From Ficedula albicollis (taxonomy: Eukaryota > Chordata > Aves > Passeriformes > Muscicapidae), in contig NW_004775936.1 of NCBI RefSeq assembly GCF_000247815.1, positions 253,971-317,970 on the forward strand: DNA of 64,000 nucleotides, read 5' to 3'. Every line of letters begins with the position of its first letter. The stretch's first letter is position 1. Below the pieces are notes generated by a model. That model searched no databases. It had not been told where the DNA came from and was given only the letters and a program-made list of their open reading frames with translations. This document shows, piece after piece, positions 12,624 through 27,960 of the stretch. The position numbers and the translations under genes are program-made.

Positions 12624-15600
12624 ATTTCTTACACTTCTCCTTTAGATTCCCAGTTCTCCTGTCCTCATTAGCAGCTCTTACCTTGCTGCTTCGCTGCTGT
12701 CTGTGCTCAGATGTTGCTCTCCATGATCTGAAGGATTGCGCTGCCCATCTCTGATGGTTCAGTGCTTGCCAGGGTGTTTGTCAGTGGTGCCATGCTGGGC
12801 ACTATTTACAAGTCTTATTGTCTAGCAACTTTAGTGATGAAATTTTAATAAGCACAGAATGCTGAACTTAAAGAAAAATTCTGCTGTGCTGGGGGGTTTA
12901 ATTCTGAACTGCTAAAATACAAGGAGAATCTCAATTTATCCTGTTGAAGGAAAAAGCTTAATAAAGGGCTTCTCTTATCCTTGCCATCACTGCTGCTGTT
13001 ATCTGGCTATATCCCTGTAGCTAAATCCTGTGACTTGCTGCTGATCACAAATGTGTCTCAGATTTGTACAAAGAAACTTATTTGGAGGCAATTAAATGAG
13101 TTCCCCACCCCAGGATATGCACGTCATCATAGCCACTTCTGCTGACTGAGAATGAAGGAAAAACTGCAATCCTGACTCTTTGAAGTACACACAAAACTCA
13201 ACAACCTGGTGTAGGCCTATGCCTTTAGTTTTGTGCTCTCATGCAACACCTGGCAATTTGATAGGAAAGAACGCAGCATGGAAATACAACTTTGGCTGGT
13301 GCACTTGGCCATGATTGTGTGAATCCACTCCTGCACCTTTCAAATGGGAACTCAAAGGATCTGAGTAGCTGCTGCAGCTGCAGAGCCTGAGGTCTCTGAG
13401 CGTTGCTAAACTGGCCACAAAGCAGACATAAAAGGAGAGAAATAGTCTGGTGGAAAAAAAGTTGCTTCTAGAGTTTGGGTCTGATATTGTAGAGTTGCTA
13501 GGCTGTTAGTGCAGTGGGCACATTGCAGAGCAGTGTCAGAAATACCAGTTTCTGAGAGCCTGCCATCACTGAGATGAGCTTGCTAACAAACACTCTCTGC
13601 ACTGTGCTCTACACACTTGTCAAAATTATTCTTTTTCATTATTTCATACCTGAAATAGATCAGAAATCATAGGAACTGCTTTATCTTTCAGGAAAACCTG
13701 TCCAGCCATATATTTTTGTTAGTACCCATATTGGTACTGTACTGTCTAATATTTTTATGATTTGCTGTGCCTGTTATTCAGGCTTACCTTTCTTACCCTC
13801 CAGTGCCTTAAATCCTTGGGTTCCTGGCCCCAAGCAGGGAGACAGAAATTGAGAGGAAGGTAACCTTTGGTTTGGCTGCCTTGGCTTGGTGTTACATGTC
13901 ATTTTATACAAAATCACACTGTGCAGAGCTGTAGTTAGTCTCACAGAAAAATTCAACCCTCTACAGGATTTTATGCTACTCCTCTAACCCTTTCTCTGGC
14001 ATCTCTTCCCTGCAGTAGTAAATTAGATTTCTACAGTCCTCTTTATCCCATAAAGTATGCTGAAGACATGGTAATAGACATATATATGGAGCAGATGGGT
14101 GTTTGGAACGGGAGCGATTGTAAAGATGATTTATGGGCTTTCCTACTATTAGTTTAAATCTTGAAATATTTATTTTAATGCTTACTTTTCCTTTTACAGT
14201 TTTCTATTTTCCACTTTTTTCTCCCTTCCAGCATTGCTGAGATGAATCCTTTATATTTAGTGTCATTCTGTGTTTTTGTTAGTAGCTCTTTAGCTTGCAA
14301 GTGTTGCTGCTTGTGAGATAAGTGAGTTACTCTGGGTTTCCCTGGGATGTTACCTGCGGGGGCAAGCACTTGGTTTGTGCTTGCAGTGGGCTCCAGCTCT
14401 GCTTCTCACAGGGATCTGTCAGAATCCTGATTATCAGTGGTATTTTTACTCTCTGGTGTTTGCCAGGGATGGCAGCTTCTCTAACTTGATGGAAGGTTTC
14501 TTTCTGTGGTGCCGCAGCCACAGGCTTCACAGGCAGGAAACATCACACTGGGGGAAGTGACTGGAAAGAAAAAGTGAGCCCAGAGATCTGGCACAGTCCA
14601 AATGGGCACCTTTTAATGATCCCAGATTTCTGTAGGCCTGTATTGTGGAAGAGAGCAGTGCAAGAACTAGATGGTTTTTCTAAAATTCCAGAAGGCTGAT
14701 TTCAGAAGCCATTTATTCAAGTATAGGGCCAAAGTCTTTACATTTGTCCTGAACAATATATGGTACAGTATTTTATTTTATGTACTTCAAGGTATGTCAA
14801 GCAAATTATCGATGGCTTTCCCTAAACCTCAGTTCAGTTTTTCAAGTTCCCAATTATGTTTCAGGAGACCTCAATTAATCTCTTTGTGAAGTTTCCCTTT
14901 TTTAAAATAAATGTTTGGAGTTAGAAAACTGTGACAATGCCAGGGTGTGCCATTTAGAAGCAGAAAATAGATTTTACAGGTCCTGAAATTTTGATTCCTT
15001 GTTTAATAAAGCCAATTGCATGGCTTAATGTGTGTATTTCACCACACCATCTTTTCTGGTGGAATTCTGATGAAGGTTGCTCTGAATTGTTTCATACATG
15101 ATAGTAGAATTTAATTGAACTGAAGGATAAAAAAGGCACATTTCAGTGACTACCTATATACTGCATAATGAGAACAAAAGTTTTATTATAACAAGCCAGA
15201 TATTAGTGTTGTTTATTTGTGTCTCATTTGGGTTTTAGTCATGTTGGTGACTAAGCAACTGCACGGATTTCAGATGTTTTGCTGTATTTTTAAGTGTCAG
15301 AACAGAATTTTTGCCCATTCTCCTCAGTACTGCTGTTTGCATTGCAGAGGTAATGCACACATAAATTTACATTTTGGCAATATGATTATTTAGTTTTTCA
15401 TTCACAACCAGCACAATTTTATTTTTATTTTCAATAAGAGGCTTAACACAAAATGAGTGACCACAGCCATGGCTGCTGGTGGTTAATTAGGCCTCAGAAA
15501 CATATTTAGAAGCATTGCCTGAGCTGGAGAGTACTGGCATTGTGGTTTATTTGCCCCTGGTTTGTGGCAACTGCCCTCTGGGGACAGGGTGGTGACTTTC

Positions 15601-15797
15601 TGTGCCACTGGAGCCCTAGCTTGGCTTTGGAGTCTTTTTGCTGGCATTAAGCATCACTGCATTGCAAAGTACCTCTTGAAGGTATTTTCAGATGATCTGA
15701 AATCTCGGAAAAAGCTCATTGTGAGCCATGATGAGTTCAACTTCAGGGGGAGCAGTGGGCATTCATGTGTCCAGAGTATGTCTTACAGAATTGGATA
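12624..15797. other. Intron a-b, no gene seen
   Basis: AT-rich intronic DNA. The ORFs are short and show no family resemblance. No clear repeats were recognised. Confidence 0.55.
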
Positions 15798-15940
15798 GTA
15801 ATTATCATGCTCTGGGACATTTTTATTCACATTACAGTTAATAGTATTGCTGTAGAGGGAGAATTGGACACTACAGCAGTAATTATCATGCTCTGGGACA
15901 TTTTTATTCACATTACAGTTAATAGTATTGCTGTAGAGGA
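15798..15940. repeat. Two-copy tandem duplication, period 81 bp
   Basis: GTAATTATCATGCTCTGGGA through TATTGCTGTAGAGG occurs at 15798-15859 and again from 15879. The copies are identical across about 62 bp, and the rest of the 81-bp period (GGAGAATTGGACACTACAGCA) is an imperfect echo of the sequence just before copy 1. The identity suggests a fairly recent event. It is non-coding. Confidence 0.9.
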
Positions 15941-18900
15941 TCAGATTTTGCAAGGTTCCTTCCTTTTCCTTGAAGCATTACTTATGAATGAAATATTCCT
16001 ATGTGTTCAGTGCAACGATTCTCATTTTGTCCTGAGATTTCCATGAATACAGCTATTCAACTGCAGTAATAATGCTGGATATCATAGGATGTCAATTTTA
16101 CATCTTGCAGTGTGAGAATTAGCACAAACTGGTAAAATGGATCAGGTGCAACCATACCCCCTGTGAGAGGCTGTCCTCAAAACAGCGACTGAAAAGAAAC
16201 TTCTCAGAAAGCATCCAGAGCTTTTCATTAAAAAGCTGTATTTCTTTGGTGATTCTTAAGAGATGTTTGGGAATAGAAGAATGTCTGATTTTATTTTTCT
16301 TCACAAAAGCAGTGATGAATAAGCCTCAAGACTACTGTTCAAATGCATGCCAGATTTCATAGCACAGCATCATTTGAGGATGGCTTACTTGTAGATCATA
16401 CAACTATGAAAAATCTATTGATAGCAATCTCCTGGGGAAAACCTTTGCTCTTGCTTTCTTTCTCTTTGGATTCTTGTTCTTCCCTTACGTGAATGTCAGG
16501 AGAGTTCCAAGACAAACAGGAACATCTGAAAGCAAGGAAATAGGCCGAGCTTATCCAAACCTGCATTCATTTTTAGGCTGTGGTTTATGCATTGGGAAGG
16601 CTTTACTTTGTCTGCCTAGATTGATTCTCTGCATTGGTTAAAGGCCTTGATGCTGAAATCATTATTGCACAGTCTTTACAAGCAAGCTCTCAGAAGGGTT
16701 GACAGGGTTTGACATGAAAAGAAGGCTGTGCAATGCTGGTTAGGAATCAGATGCTAAAAGGCATGTATTTATGTACAGAGCAGGAAACCTGTCCCATTGT
16801 GAGTTTGAGAAAAACACTGGCTGTTGTTACAAACTCTGCATTTTACTTTGGTAACATTGAGCACTGCAACTTGAATTAATGAAGGCAATTCTTTGAGCAT
16901 ATGTCTGTGCTGCGTGTTGTGTTCCACTGCTGGGGCTGCAGTGAGGTGTGCCAGCTACTGTGGTTGCATCTGAAAAGGAGGAGGAAGGAAATGACTGGAG
17001 GCAAACCCTCGTCCTCTGGCCATCTGTTCCAGTCATGACCAGAAGTTAGAGCATAATGTTCTTCTCATTCAGGGGTGTGAGAGACTGTCCTGGCCATGCA
17101 GCTCAGAACTCTGATGTAAAAAAAGTATGAACCACTAATGTAAATAGACTGTGAGATTTTTATGAGGACACTGGGTCCTGAAGATGATGTCCTAGCCTGG
17201 CTGTAGACTGTTGTCTGCTCTTGTCAGTCCTTGTGACAATGAATTTGATTCCTGCTTTAAAGGGGAGAGGTTGTGGAGTAGGATATCAAAATGAAGTGAG
17301 AAACAGAGAAGTACCCTGCTGATGAATAAGGCCATTTGTCCCAATTATTCTTCCCCCTGTGTGAAGGGGAGTTTTCTGTTTGCTTATTTGTTTTTACAAC
17401 TCATCCTTCAGCTGGGGTCTCCATTTTGCATGTTCTCAAATTCCAGGGTGGGTACCTGTGCCTCTTAGCATCTCCTCCATCCCACTACTTTTTGCACTTT
17501 CTCACAAACTGCGTCCCTCTATGTCCCCCATCTCACCATTCAGCTTTCCTTTGCTTTTAGCCACAGCAATTCAACTCCTGCCTGAATCACCCCTCTCTGC
17601 CTTCCTTTTTTTGGCACATTTTTATATTTATTATTTTCTCTCTTCATTGTCTCCTTTTTGGTGCATATTTTTCCATTCTCTTTTGCTTTCATTTAAGGAT
17701 AATTATGTAATATGCTTTTAATTCAGCTTTCCTAACTCCCCCATGCCTGAACTCCTGAGTCTATCAGACTCAAGGACTCCCACTCCATCACACGAGGGGC
17801 AGGGACAGCATCCCTTGCTTGAGGCAAGGCTCTGGTTTTTGTGGCCTCATCATCATAGTTGTGTGAAAGCTGTTTGATAACCAGCCTGGAGTTCTTTATT
17901 GGGAACCATCACAGTCTTCTTTCTTTGTAACTCCAGTGGAAGGTCCTTAGCCTCCCTTTTCTGGGCAGTGAGGGGAGTTCCAGCTCTGGGGGACCATTGC
18001 CTCTGTGGAAGCTCTGTGTCTTCCAGAGGTGTTGGCAGTGACAAAGTGGTCTTTCAGCAGAACAGTTATTTTAATCTTCTGCAATACACCACAGTTCAGT
18101 CTGTTGGTATGGCTGGAAAAGCAGCATTTCAGTGTGTGTGCCAGCTGATAGCAGAACCTCTGTCCACATCAGGGGGCAGTTGTGCATGGCAGAGCTTTTA
18201 TTGCAGTTTCCTGACATCAGAGTTTATGACTCAAGCATTCAGATAATGAATCGAATCTTGCCTAGCCAGCAGAGGCCAGAAGTTAATGTATGGTCATCTG
18301 ATCTGTTATTCCACCCGTGAGGTCATTTAGCTCGGTCAGTCCTGACCCACCTGCAGTGCTGCAGTGTGATAAATACCTTTTCCTGGGTCAGATTCAGCAC
18401 ACCAAGTCTAGGAGGACTGGCCTTGTTTCTTGGTACCTCTGTTTCACCTCTAATCCCAGTGTGCCAGCTCACTCTGCACTCCTGTTCACATCTGCTGTGT
18501 GCCCTGAATGCCAGGTGGGCAGTGCACAGTCAGGGGCTTCTCATCCTTCATCCCCTCACTGTGAGCACACTCACAGTGCCCCCGTGTTCCTGGGCAGAGC
18601 AAAGCCTGAAATAGATGAGCAAATTACAGGTCCAGTTTCTAGGTGTGATAAATAGCTGCACACTGGCACTTTGGGCTATTCTGGAAGAGTGATTTGGGTC
18701 AGCTTATAGAAAATAGTATCACCTGTGTCAGGTGTGATTCAGAAGCCAAATGTGGCCACACTCAGAGGCTGCAGTCACATTCACTGGGAGCAGGCTTGGT
18801 TTTAGCTCCTCTGGTAGTGATGAGGAATTCACCCTGTGTGCTTTGGAGGTGCTCTGGGCTGCTGGCACCCTGACTCTCAGTGTGCCAGCACATAAATACT

Positions 18901-21330
18901 GCCTTGGTGCACTTCTCAGTACCATCACTGTGATTTTAGCCTAAATGTTAATCTCTGGTGAGCTCTGAGAAATTGCATGATTGAAAACCCTTTTTCTTTC
19001 CCCATTTTTTTCCCCTCTCACATTTGTCAGATTACTTTGCCTTCAAAAATACTTGAATTCTTTCTCTTGATAGTGTTCTCAAGCACGTGTCACTAAATTC
19101 AAGTGGCAACCACAGGTATAGATTTGGTACAGTGACAAACATTCCTGTAGAGCTCATGAGAAAAGTGCCAATATCTGTTGATGTCAGTAAGATACTGTGC
19201 TTTGGTCAGATTATTTCCTTTTGACAGCTTTTCTCATGGAGTCTTTGATAGAAATTGTATTTGAAATATTCTAGTAATGTAAGCTCTTATGAGCCTGAAT
19301 GACTTCTTCAAGGATTTCTTTCTCTTTCCTTATCAAAAGAATGGCACTTATACTTGAAAGAGTTTGACAGGGTGTGGGAAAATACTCTGTACTGTCAGAC
19401 AAAAGAGTTAAAGGATTTTATCCTACATAAAGTTAAGAAATGAAAATTGCCTTTAAAATGAAATTCATTAAAATTTACCTTTTCTTCTCAACCCAAGCAT
19501 ACTTATTCTTAAAAAGAAAAATTAATAAAAAGATAACTTTCATAAAATCCGTGCTGAGTTCTTAACTTTAAGTAGTGGTAAAACTTCCTGCCAGAGCTGA
19601 TAATTTCAAACACTTCAATTTCTTTGTGATAGAATCTCAAAATTCTTGATGTGCTGGAGGGTCCAAGACATATGATAAGAAATTTGCCTAAGGAAGTATT
19701 TGGGAGTGTTCAAGCGTACCACTAAATGATAACAACCAGTTAACAAAATATATTAATAAATTACAGATTCATCTCTGGCTACCACACAAAGGCACATTTA
19801 TAGGCATTGCCAGATATTTTAAAGGCATTGTGGAACCTAGTGTAAGTCTAAAGTCCAAGTACAGAACATTTTAACCGTGGATATGTGAATTCTAAAAATT
19901 TAAATCAATTCATGTTGGCTTTTCTTCTGGCCTACTTTTCTGTAGATGTGCTTGGTATTGAGTTTTTTGGAAGTGTTCTCAAAGTATCTTCATGGCCATA
20001 TTTTAAATTGCTCAACTACACTTGTTGACTGCTGGTGATTTCTGGGAGTGTTGCTAAAATGGTATTCCTTCCTTTCACCCTGGAAAAGCAACCTATTTAA
20101 AGTGGTGTGCTTCAACTGGGAAAACTTTGGGGAAGCTCAATTTAAAACTAAGTGGAAAATGTGATGAAAGTGAATAAAAGCTAAAATTTTCCTTTATGGT
20201 GATGCAATTAACAAGGGGAAAATTTGGACTTAGGGGTTAGGCTGTGAGACAGTGAGAATTCCTGCTTGTTTTCCCTCACCTGGTTTATTTGGAGACAAAA
20301 ATTTTGTTTTCATTCGGCCTCCATGAGCAGAGTTGTTGTTAACACCACTTAGTGGAGCTCTGTTCTGAGGGTCTGGGGGTTCATGAGTCTGTGTGGGTGG
20401 AGATACAGGTTATACACTGAAAGTATAAATACCCTTCGTGTTCTTTTTGATGTTCACAGTGTCTGGGAGTCTGTGAGCTTTTGGGTAAGTACTGCAGCCA
20501 GTTTCCCTCACGACTGGGCAGATACTGCTCTCCTGGCAGTCTGATAGGGACAGCTCCTGACTGACTGACCTGTATGGAATTCAGTTCCACATCCCTATGG
20601 CCTTCTGCAGTGGAGTTTGTGAATAAACTGATGATTTTATTTTTATTTTTTTCATATTAGTTTCCTTTCAGACGTAATCTGAGAGCAGTGGTAGATGCTT
20701 TTTGGTACCAACTCAAAGTCAATTTGCCTTTCATTAAATTTAAAGGAGTCTGTCTGCACTGCAGTGTGAACTTTCCACTGGGTAATTCAGAATCATGATG
20801 AATGCTAAATAATATGGCAGCATGAATCATTGTTGTTTTGGTTTGGCAGGAGGGAAAACCTTGCTGGAATTGCTAAGTGCTTTCAGCTCTCTCCAGATAG
20901 CTCGGTGTCGGTGCTGCATTGTTCTTTGCTCCTCACTGACACGCTCCTTTGGCCCAGTGCCTGTCTAATCATTGTTTAATGTTTCAAAAGCTGCCACCTT
21001 CTATTTGAAGCAATCTTCTCAAGCAGTGCAAATACCAGTAGATTTGCATACAGTAGAAATAGAAATAATTGGAAAAATAAAGTTAAAAAAATAAATAAGA
21101 AATGAGATGTTAACAGAATTAATGTTTTATGAAGGCAAAAAAGAATTCTGCTAGCTAATCATATTATGGTGAAATTTAAGGAAGCCTAAAGATATTTCTG
21201 TGGCTAAATAGATGGTCTATCAGTCTTACAGGCTGTGAAATAATTATTCCTCCCGACCTATTGCTCCTAATCTCAAGCTTTGCTCATGTACATGAAGTGG
21301 AAAGAGAACAACAAGGTCTTCTAAAATGAG
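15941..21330. other. Intron a-b, no gene seen
   Basis: Ordinary AT-rich intronic sequence with short unrelated ORFs. The stretch near 20800-21060 looks less repeat-like and contains an octamer ATTTGCAT at 21042-21049, so it could be a conserved non-coding element, but that cannot be shown from one genome. Confidence 0.5.
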
Positions 21331-21397
21331 AAACAAGTTGCAACTCATTTGCCGGCAAATAAACAAGTTGACAGCTTCTCTGCCAGCAAATAAACAA
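21331..21397 (+). promoter_or_regulatory. Imperfect 30-31-bp repeat with forkhead-like AAATAAACAA motifs
   Basis: GCCGGCAAATAAACAA at 21351-21366 recurs as GCCAGCAAATAAACAA at 21382-21397, 31 bp apart. AAACAAGTTG at 21331-21340 recurs at 21361-21370. TAAACAA is a good match to the FOX-family site, and a spacing of 31 bp is close to three helical turns. Regulatory function is inference only; it could be a simple decayed tandem repeat. Confidence 0.35.
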
Positions 21398-23021
<1,624 letters not shown>

Positions 23022-26000
23022 GTCTACATCTGCACACTGTTAGAACTGTCTGAAGTAAGCAGTGTCTGACTTTGGAAATTTTCATTTAGCCTGTCTCCTT
23101 GCTTCAGCAATTATGCCTCCCAGCGGAGAAGAACATCACAAAATAATGAAGTTACAGGAAACCTTAATGGCTTGTTAAAAGAACATCATCACATGTGGAC
23201 ACAGAGTGATCACACAGATCACAGGAAGAGAAATTTCAGATGAAATAAGAGAATCTGTACTTTAGTTTTAGCCTGCAAGCCTGGAAAGATCAGTTGTTAC
23301 ACAGTGATACAGAAGTACTTTGCAGTTGCCTGGTACTCAGTTGACCCTGAGCAGTATTTTATGTAACTAAAACTAAACTTTGACTGATGTACTCTTCTCC
23401 TGAAATGTGAGTGCCTCTCTAACTGTATCCCCAGTAGGAGCTCTGGAAGAGTTTGATGGCAGGGAATGTTGGTAGTTGATATCCTTGGGAACACATTGAG
23501 CATGGGAGCTGCTCAGGGTTTCTCAGATGGAAGTACAGCAGCCTGGAACACTCTGCAAAGCTTCAGACATCATGTGGGCAGGAGCTCTTCTGCACCAGAC
23601 ACATCAGTAAATCCAGTTTAAAGCAGCCAAAATTACTGTTTTACTGCATGCTGTAGGATGGGATTTTCTGTGGGTTTTGCTGATGTGCAGTCGTAGTCCC
23701 TGAGGTGAGAATGGTACAATAATTTCAGAGTTCAAGCTTGCATGACAGACAGCTCTTGGTGCTGGTGTGCTGCCTTTCTCAAAATGATGCTGAGATTAAA
23801 CTAAGCATGATACTAAATCAAAGATCAGATTCTTAAAAGCTCTCAGTTGAAAATTATTTTTAAAAACAAAAGACAAAAAAAAGGAGGTTATTCAGCTGCT
23901 TTAGAAGTTTTAGGGTTTATTTTACTTTTATTTTTCTTGTCGCTTTTTAACTCTCGTGTCCGTACTCCATCTTTATCAAATATCTAAAGCTTTTAGGATT
24001 TGTTTCTAATTTGTGGACCGATCTTGAAAGGTGCTGACTCCTAGGACTTAGTTTTTCATTAATAGGCTGTGTTATTCAGTCTGACAAAGAACAATATTAT
24101 CCATAAAGTTGTGTGATTAGTCCAGATAGGAAATGAAGGAAATCCAGTTTCTCAGTGGTGCTAAGTCAGCTCACATAGCCCATCCCCAATTAGAAGGGGT
24201 TCATCACTGGAAGAGAGTGTTGTCTTCCCAAAGGGATGTAACTGGAACCTCTGTGACCCTGTCAGCTCTCACCAGAAGTTTCAGCTCTTTGGAGCACCCA
24301 TCTGAGAGCCAGCAGTCTGCCAGGAAGAGGATTGCAAAACTGAGCCTGAGTCACTCCCAGAGCTCTGCAATTCATACTGCAAGCTCTGCACAGGTTAGCC
24401 ATGTCCAAAATTTGTTCTTTTTATACTCTTTCAGTCACATACAAAAAGTTAGGAAGTCGGGGGTCTTTTAAAATATCTAAAAAGAAAAACCTTGGGAAAG
24501 GTGAATTAATAAAATGGTCCGTTAAACTAACCATCATTTTATGGCCCTAAACTGGAAACAATGAGAGAAATTACTTAGATGCTGTAAAATGGGAAAAAAA
24601 GGGTCTAATCAGCTTCCTTATAATGGAAAGTGTCCTAGAAAAATATGCCTGTTGCTTCAGAGTGTATCAAACTGAGTTTAATCAACTGTGGAATACTGCA
24701 TAATAGTTCAATCAACTTCAGGTCAGCAAGAAAGAAAGTAGAGGGATTTTTAGTAGAACTATAAAAGAAGATGCATGTTCAATAGTTTGCTTGACTTCCT
24801 GGGTTTGGATTATCAAAGTTGTCAAAGTAACATGAAAAACAGCAGTGGGTGATTTCTGTCTCTCAGGAGCTTATGCATCAAGACTTGGCTCTGATGTATG
24901 ACAAAAACATATTTCAAAAATTGCATGAATTTTTATGGTGCTGCACAGTGTTGTGTGCACCCTGTGGTTTAGGGCTCACAATAGAGCATTTTCTAGAAAA
25001 TGCTAAACTCTCTGGATGGACTCTGCTCCACTGCCACTCTGGCTGTCTTTCCCATCCTAATAGAGCAGTAGTGGGTGATGCATTTAATACAGAACAATGG
25101 TCACTTAGCTTAGACCAGGTACAACCTGAGTTAGCAAATCTGTGTGCTGGAGATGGGTTTTATTTCAATTGAGTTTCCACACTCAGAAACTTTTAATCAA
25201 CAGCAGGTTCCTCTGGTTATCAGATTCTGGCTTTCTGCAGGCTGAACTTCCCCTGCCTGCCCACCTCCAGCTGGACTGAGTACATTTCTGATTCTGGTCA
25301 TTTTTGAAGATTCCTATCAGTGTGAAACTGCATTTCTGTCTGTGCCATACATACCTATTACAGCAGGAATTCCTGTGATTTATATAACTGGCTTTGGCAG
25401 GGGAAAAGTGTTTTCTCTGCCTTCGTACTATATTTTAAAAATGTGGTGCCACTTGCAGTTACCTGTGTAATCAGTTACTTGCTCCGTGGCTTCCTGACTG
25501 AGAAAGACCTATAAAAGCACCAGTAAGTATAAAATAAATATGTTTCTATTTTTTAATGGGTTCTTTTAGAAATGGAAGGTCATTCTCTGTGAGTTTTGGA
25601 TAATTTGATTAAAGACACTGTTGAAATTGAGGAGTAAACTGCTTGCATTATCCTATTACCAGCAGAACCCATGTCAACTAAGCTTCAGCCCAGGAGCTCA
25701 GTAGCATCCCAAAAGGGGCTTGACTAGTGACTGTTTTTAGCTGAAAAGTGCACAAATTATGGACAATAAATAGGCAGTTTTGAAGAGAGTGATGATCAGA
25801 TCTTTGGCCTGTCACTGTAGGTAATGTACATGAATGCTGAGAGAGCCTGCACTGACAGTTCCATGTCTGTTTGGTAGGATGAGGCATCACCAGTGCCCTG
25901 TCTGGCATTCTTCTGGCAAACACTGGCCAGATTTCTCTGTCAGTATTCTGCAAGACATACTTAAACACAATTCTGATTCCAACTGTTTCATCTCCCCCAG

Positions 26001-27884
26001 GAGACAAAAGTTTAATTATGTGAGTGCAGTGCACAGAAGTGCTGCAGAACAGGACCAGGAGTGCTGGATCTTCTTGGAGTGGGGGAGCCTTGCCAGGACA
26101 GGCAGCGGTGGCAGCAGGGTGGTGCTGTGCCTGTGTAGGACCTGTTTCTGCCTTTCTCTGTGGGGAATAAATGCCTCTCCCATGTGTGCTGGGTCACAGC
26201 TCCACTGGGGAACACTTCAGGAATTCCAGTGCTCGCTCAGGTCTGTCCCTGATGTCAGATTCCAGGCTCCTCAGTGTGATTCCTTGGCTTTTCTTTCAGT
26301 AGACTCTTTTGCTGATGGACTGTTACTGGAACAGATGCTAAAATGGGACCAGGTCTGCTCAAGAAAACCTCACTTAAAATTTATCCCCCTTTGGAAAGTA
26401 TCTAACCCTCATAACTGTCCTGTTTTGTGCATTATGAACTGAACACCTTATCATGCACCAGCTGAGTATATTGTATTACTTGTGTCTTTTATGTTATTTT
26501 GTAAGCTTCCATGTGGAGACAGGGAGGTATTCCTTGGTTTAGGTGCTATTCAGCAATTGGGTGCATAATGGATCCCATCCTCCTTGATGCCATTACATTC
26601 AGTGAAATTATTTCTATCATATGGTGCCAGAATTCATGAACAATGACTTCAGTTTCTTGGCCTTCATAAACAGAGTGATAATTCATCACAGGTTAGATGT
26701 ATGCATGGAAAAAAAAAAGTTAAAATCCAGGGAACTGTATGTACTGTGACAGCTCTCTGGAATATTTATTAGACAAGGTTCAAATTCCTGCCATGTTATT
26801 ATTCCTTTTGACATTGAGAATACGTCAAATAACCAAATTAATTTCTTTCTGAAGAGATTTCAGTGCAAATCACGAGATGGTTGTAGACTTTTTGGCTGAG
26901 ATGGTAGATGAGTTTAATTCTTAATCAGCTGACTTGAGTAAATTTTGTTTGTATTTTTTATAAGTGCTGTAAAATACTTTCCCTTAAATCAGTTATGTCC
27001 TTGGTGAGATTTGATGTATTTGATGTTTTCCTGGTTTAGTTTTTAAGACTTTATTAGTTATTTTTCCTTCTTTTATTGAAATGGATAGCTTTATATCCTA
27101 ACACCTTCCCTGTATTCCTCCTGCAATTTCATGTTTGAAGTGTTTTTCCTCAAACTAGTTATTTGCTCTTTTTTTGATTGTGTTCAAGTGATTTGGCAGC
27201 GAGCAAATTTGGATGGTTGTTCCATGTTCTGTATAAAATCTGGTTTTTAAATGTTACTGATGACTGTGTAGGGTTTAGAGCCAGCTGAGTGTCTTGCCAA
27301 ATCGTTAAATTGTGAAAGCTCTCATCCCCCCCAGGCTGCTGCTGTGCCTACCCAGCCCTGCTCGTGGGAGGATTCTCCTGCAGCTTGGCCACGGGAGATA
27401 GTGCTATCTGTCATTCCATTTCCTGTCCCAGGGGCATCCTGAAATGCCAGCTGGAAAAGCAAAGCTGCTACAATGAATTTGCCATCAGAAATATGTTAGT
27501 ATTTATCAATGTTCAAAGGGACTTGTTACTCCAGAGTAGCTCTTGGTCTTCAGATTTATGAGGAAAAGGTGTTCTTGTCAGTGGAGAGCTGCAGAAAGAG
27601 TTTTTGGTCTTCTATGCCAGTTTTTTGCTTTTATGGCTCATGTAAGGGGCTAGCCTGAAGAAAGTTATTTTTATGGTTTCAAATGCAAATATCTAGATTT
27701 AATCACTGCAGGTTTGGGGTTTGTGCTTTTTAACTGTGCCAGACAGCAGACCTAGGTATACTGTTAATATCTTTGTATTTACAGTGTGCTTCATTTGATC
27801 CGTCTATAAAGAACATGGGTCAATATTTGCTGAGTAAACTGAAAAGGAGTTGAGACAAACTTCTGTCAGGATTAATTGGAACAA
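23022..27884. other. Intron a-b, no gene seen
   Basis: AT-rich intronic sequence. The longest ORF (25834-26442, +) has no recognisable domain, codon pattern or splice context and is judged spurious. Confidence 0.5.
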
Positions 27885-27960
27885 GTGTCTCTCTGTGTTG
27901 GGGCAAGAAGAAGGACCAGATGATCTCTCAAAATCTGTTTAGTGCTGCAGTCTGATGGTA
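27885..27960 (+). mobile_element. Possible CR1 3'-end relic
   Basis: AGAAGGACCAGATGATCTCT followed by CAAAATCTG recalls the GGTTGGACCAGATGATCT...AAGGTCCC segment near the CR1 3' end. The match is short, so the call is weak. Confidence 0.3.

Noticed and set aside
25834..26442. 202-codon + strand ORF
   Set aside because: Composition looks like translated intron, with no recognisable motif or flanking splice sites.
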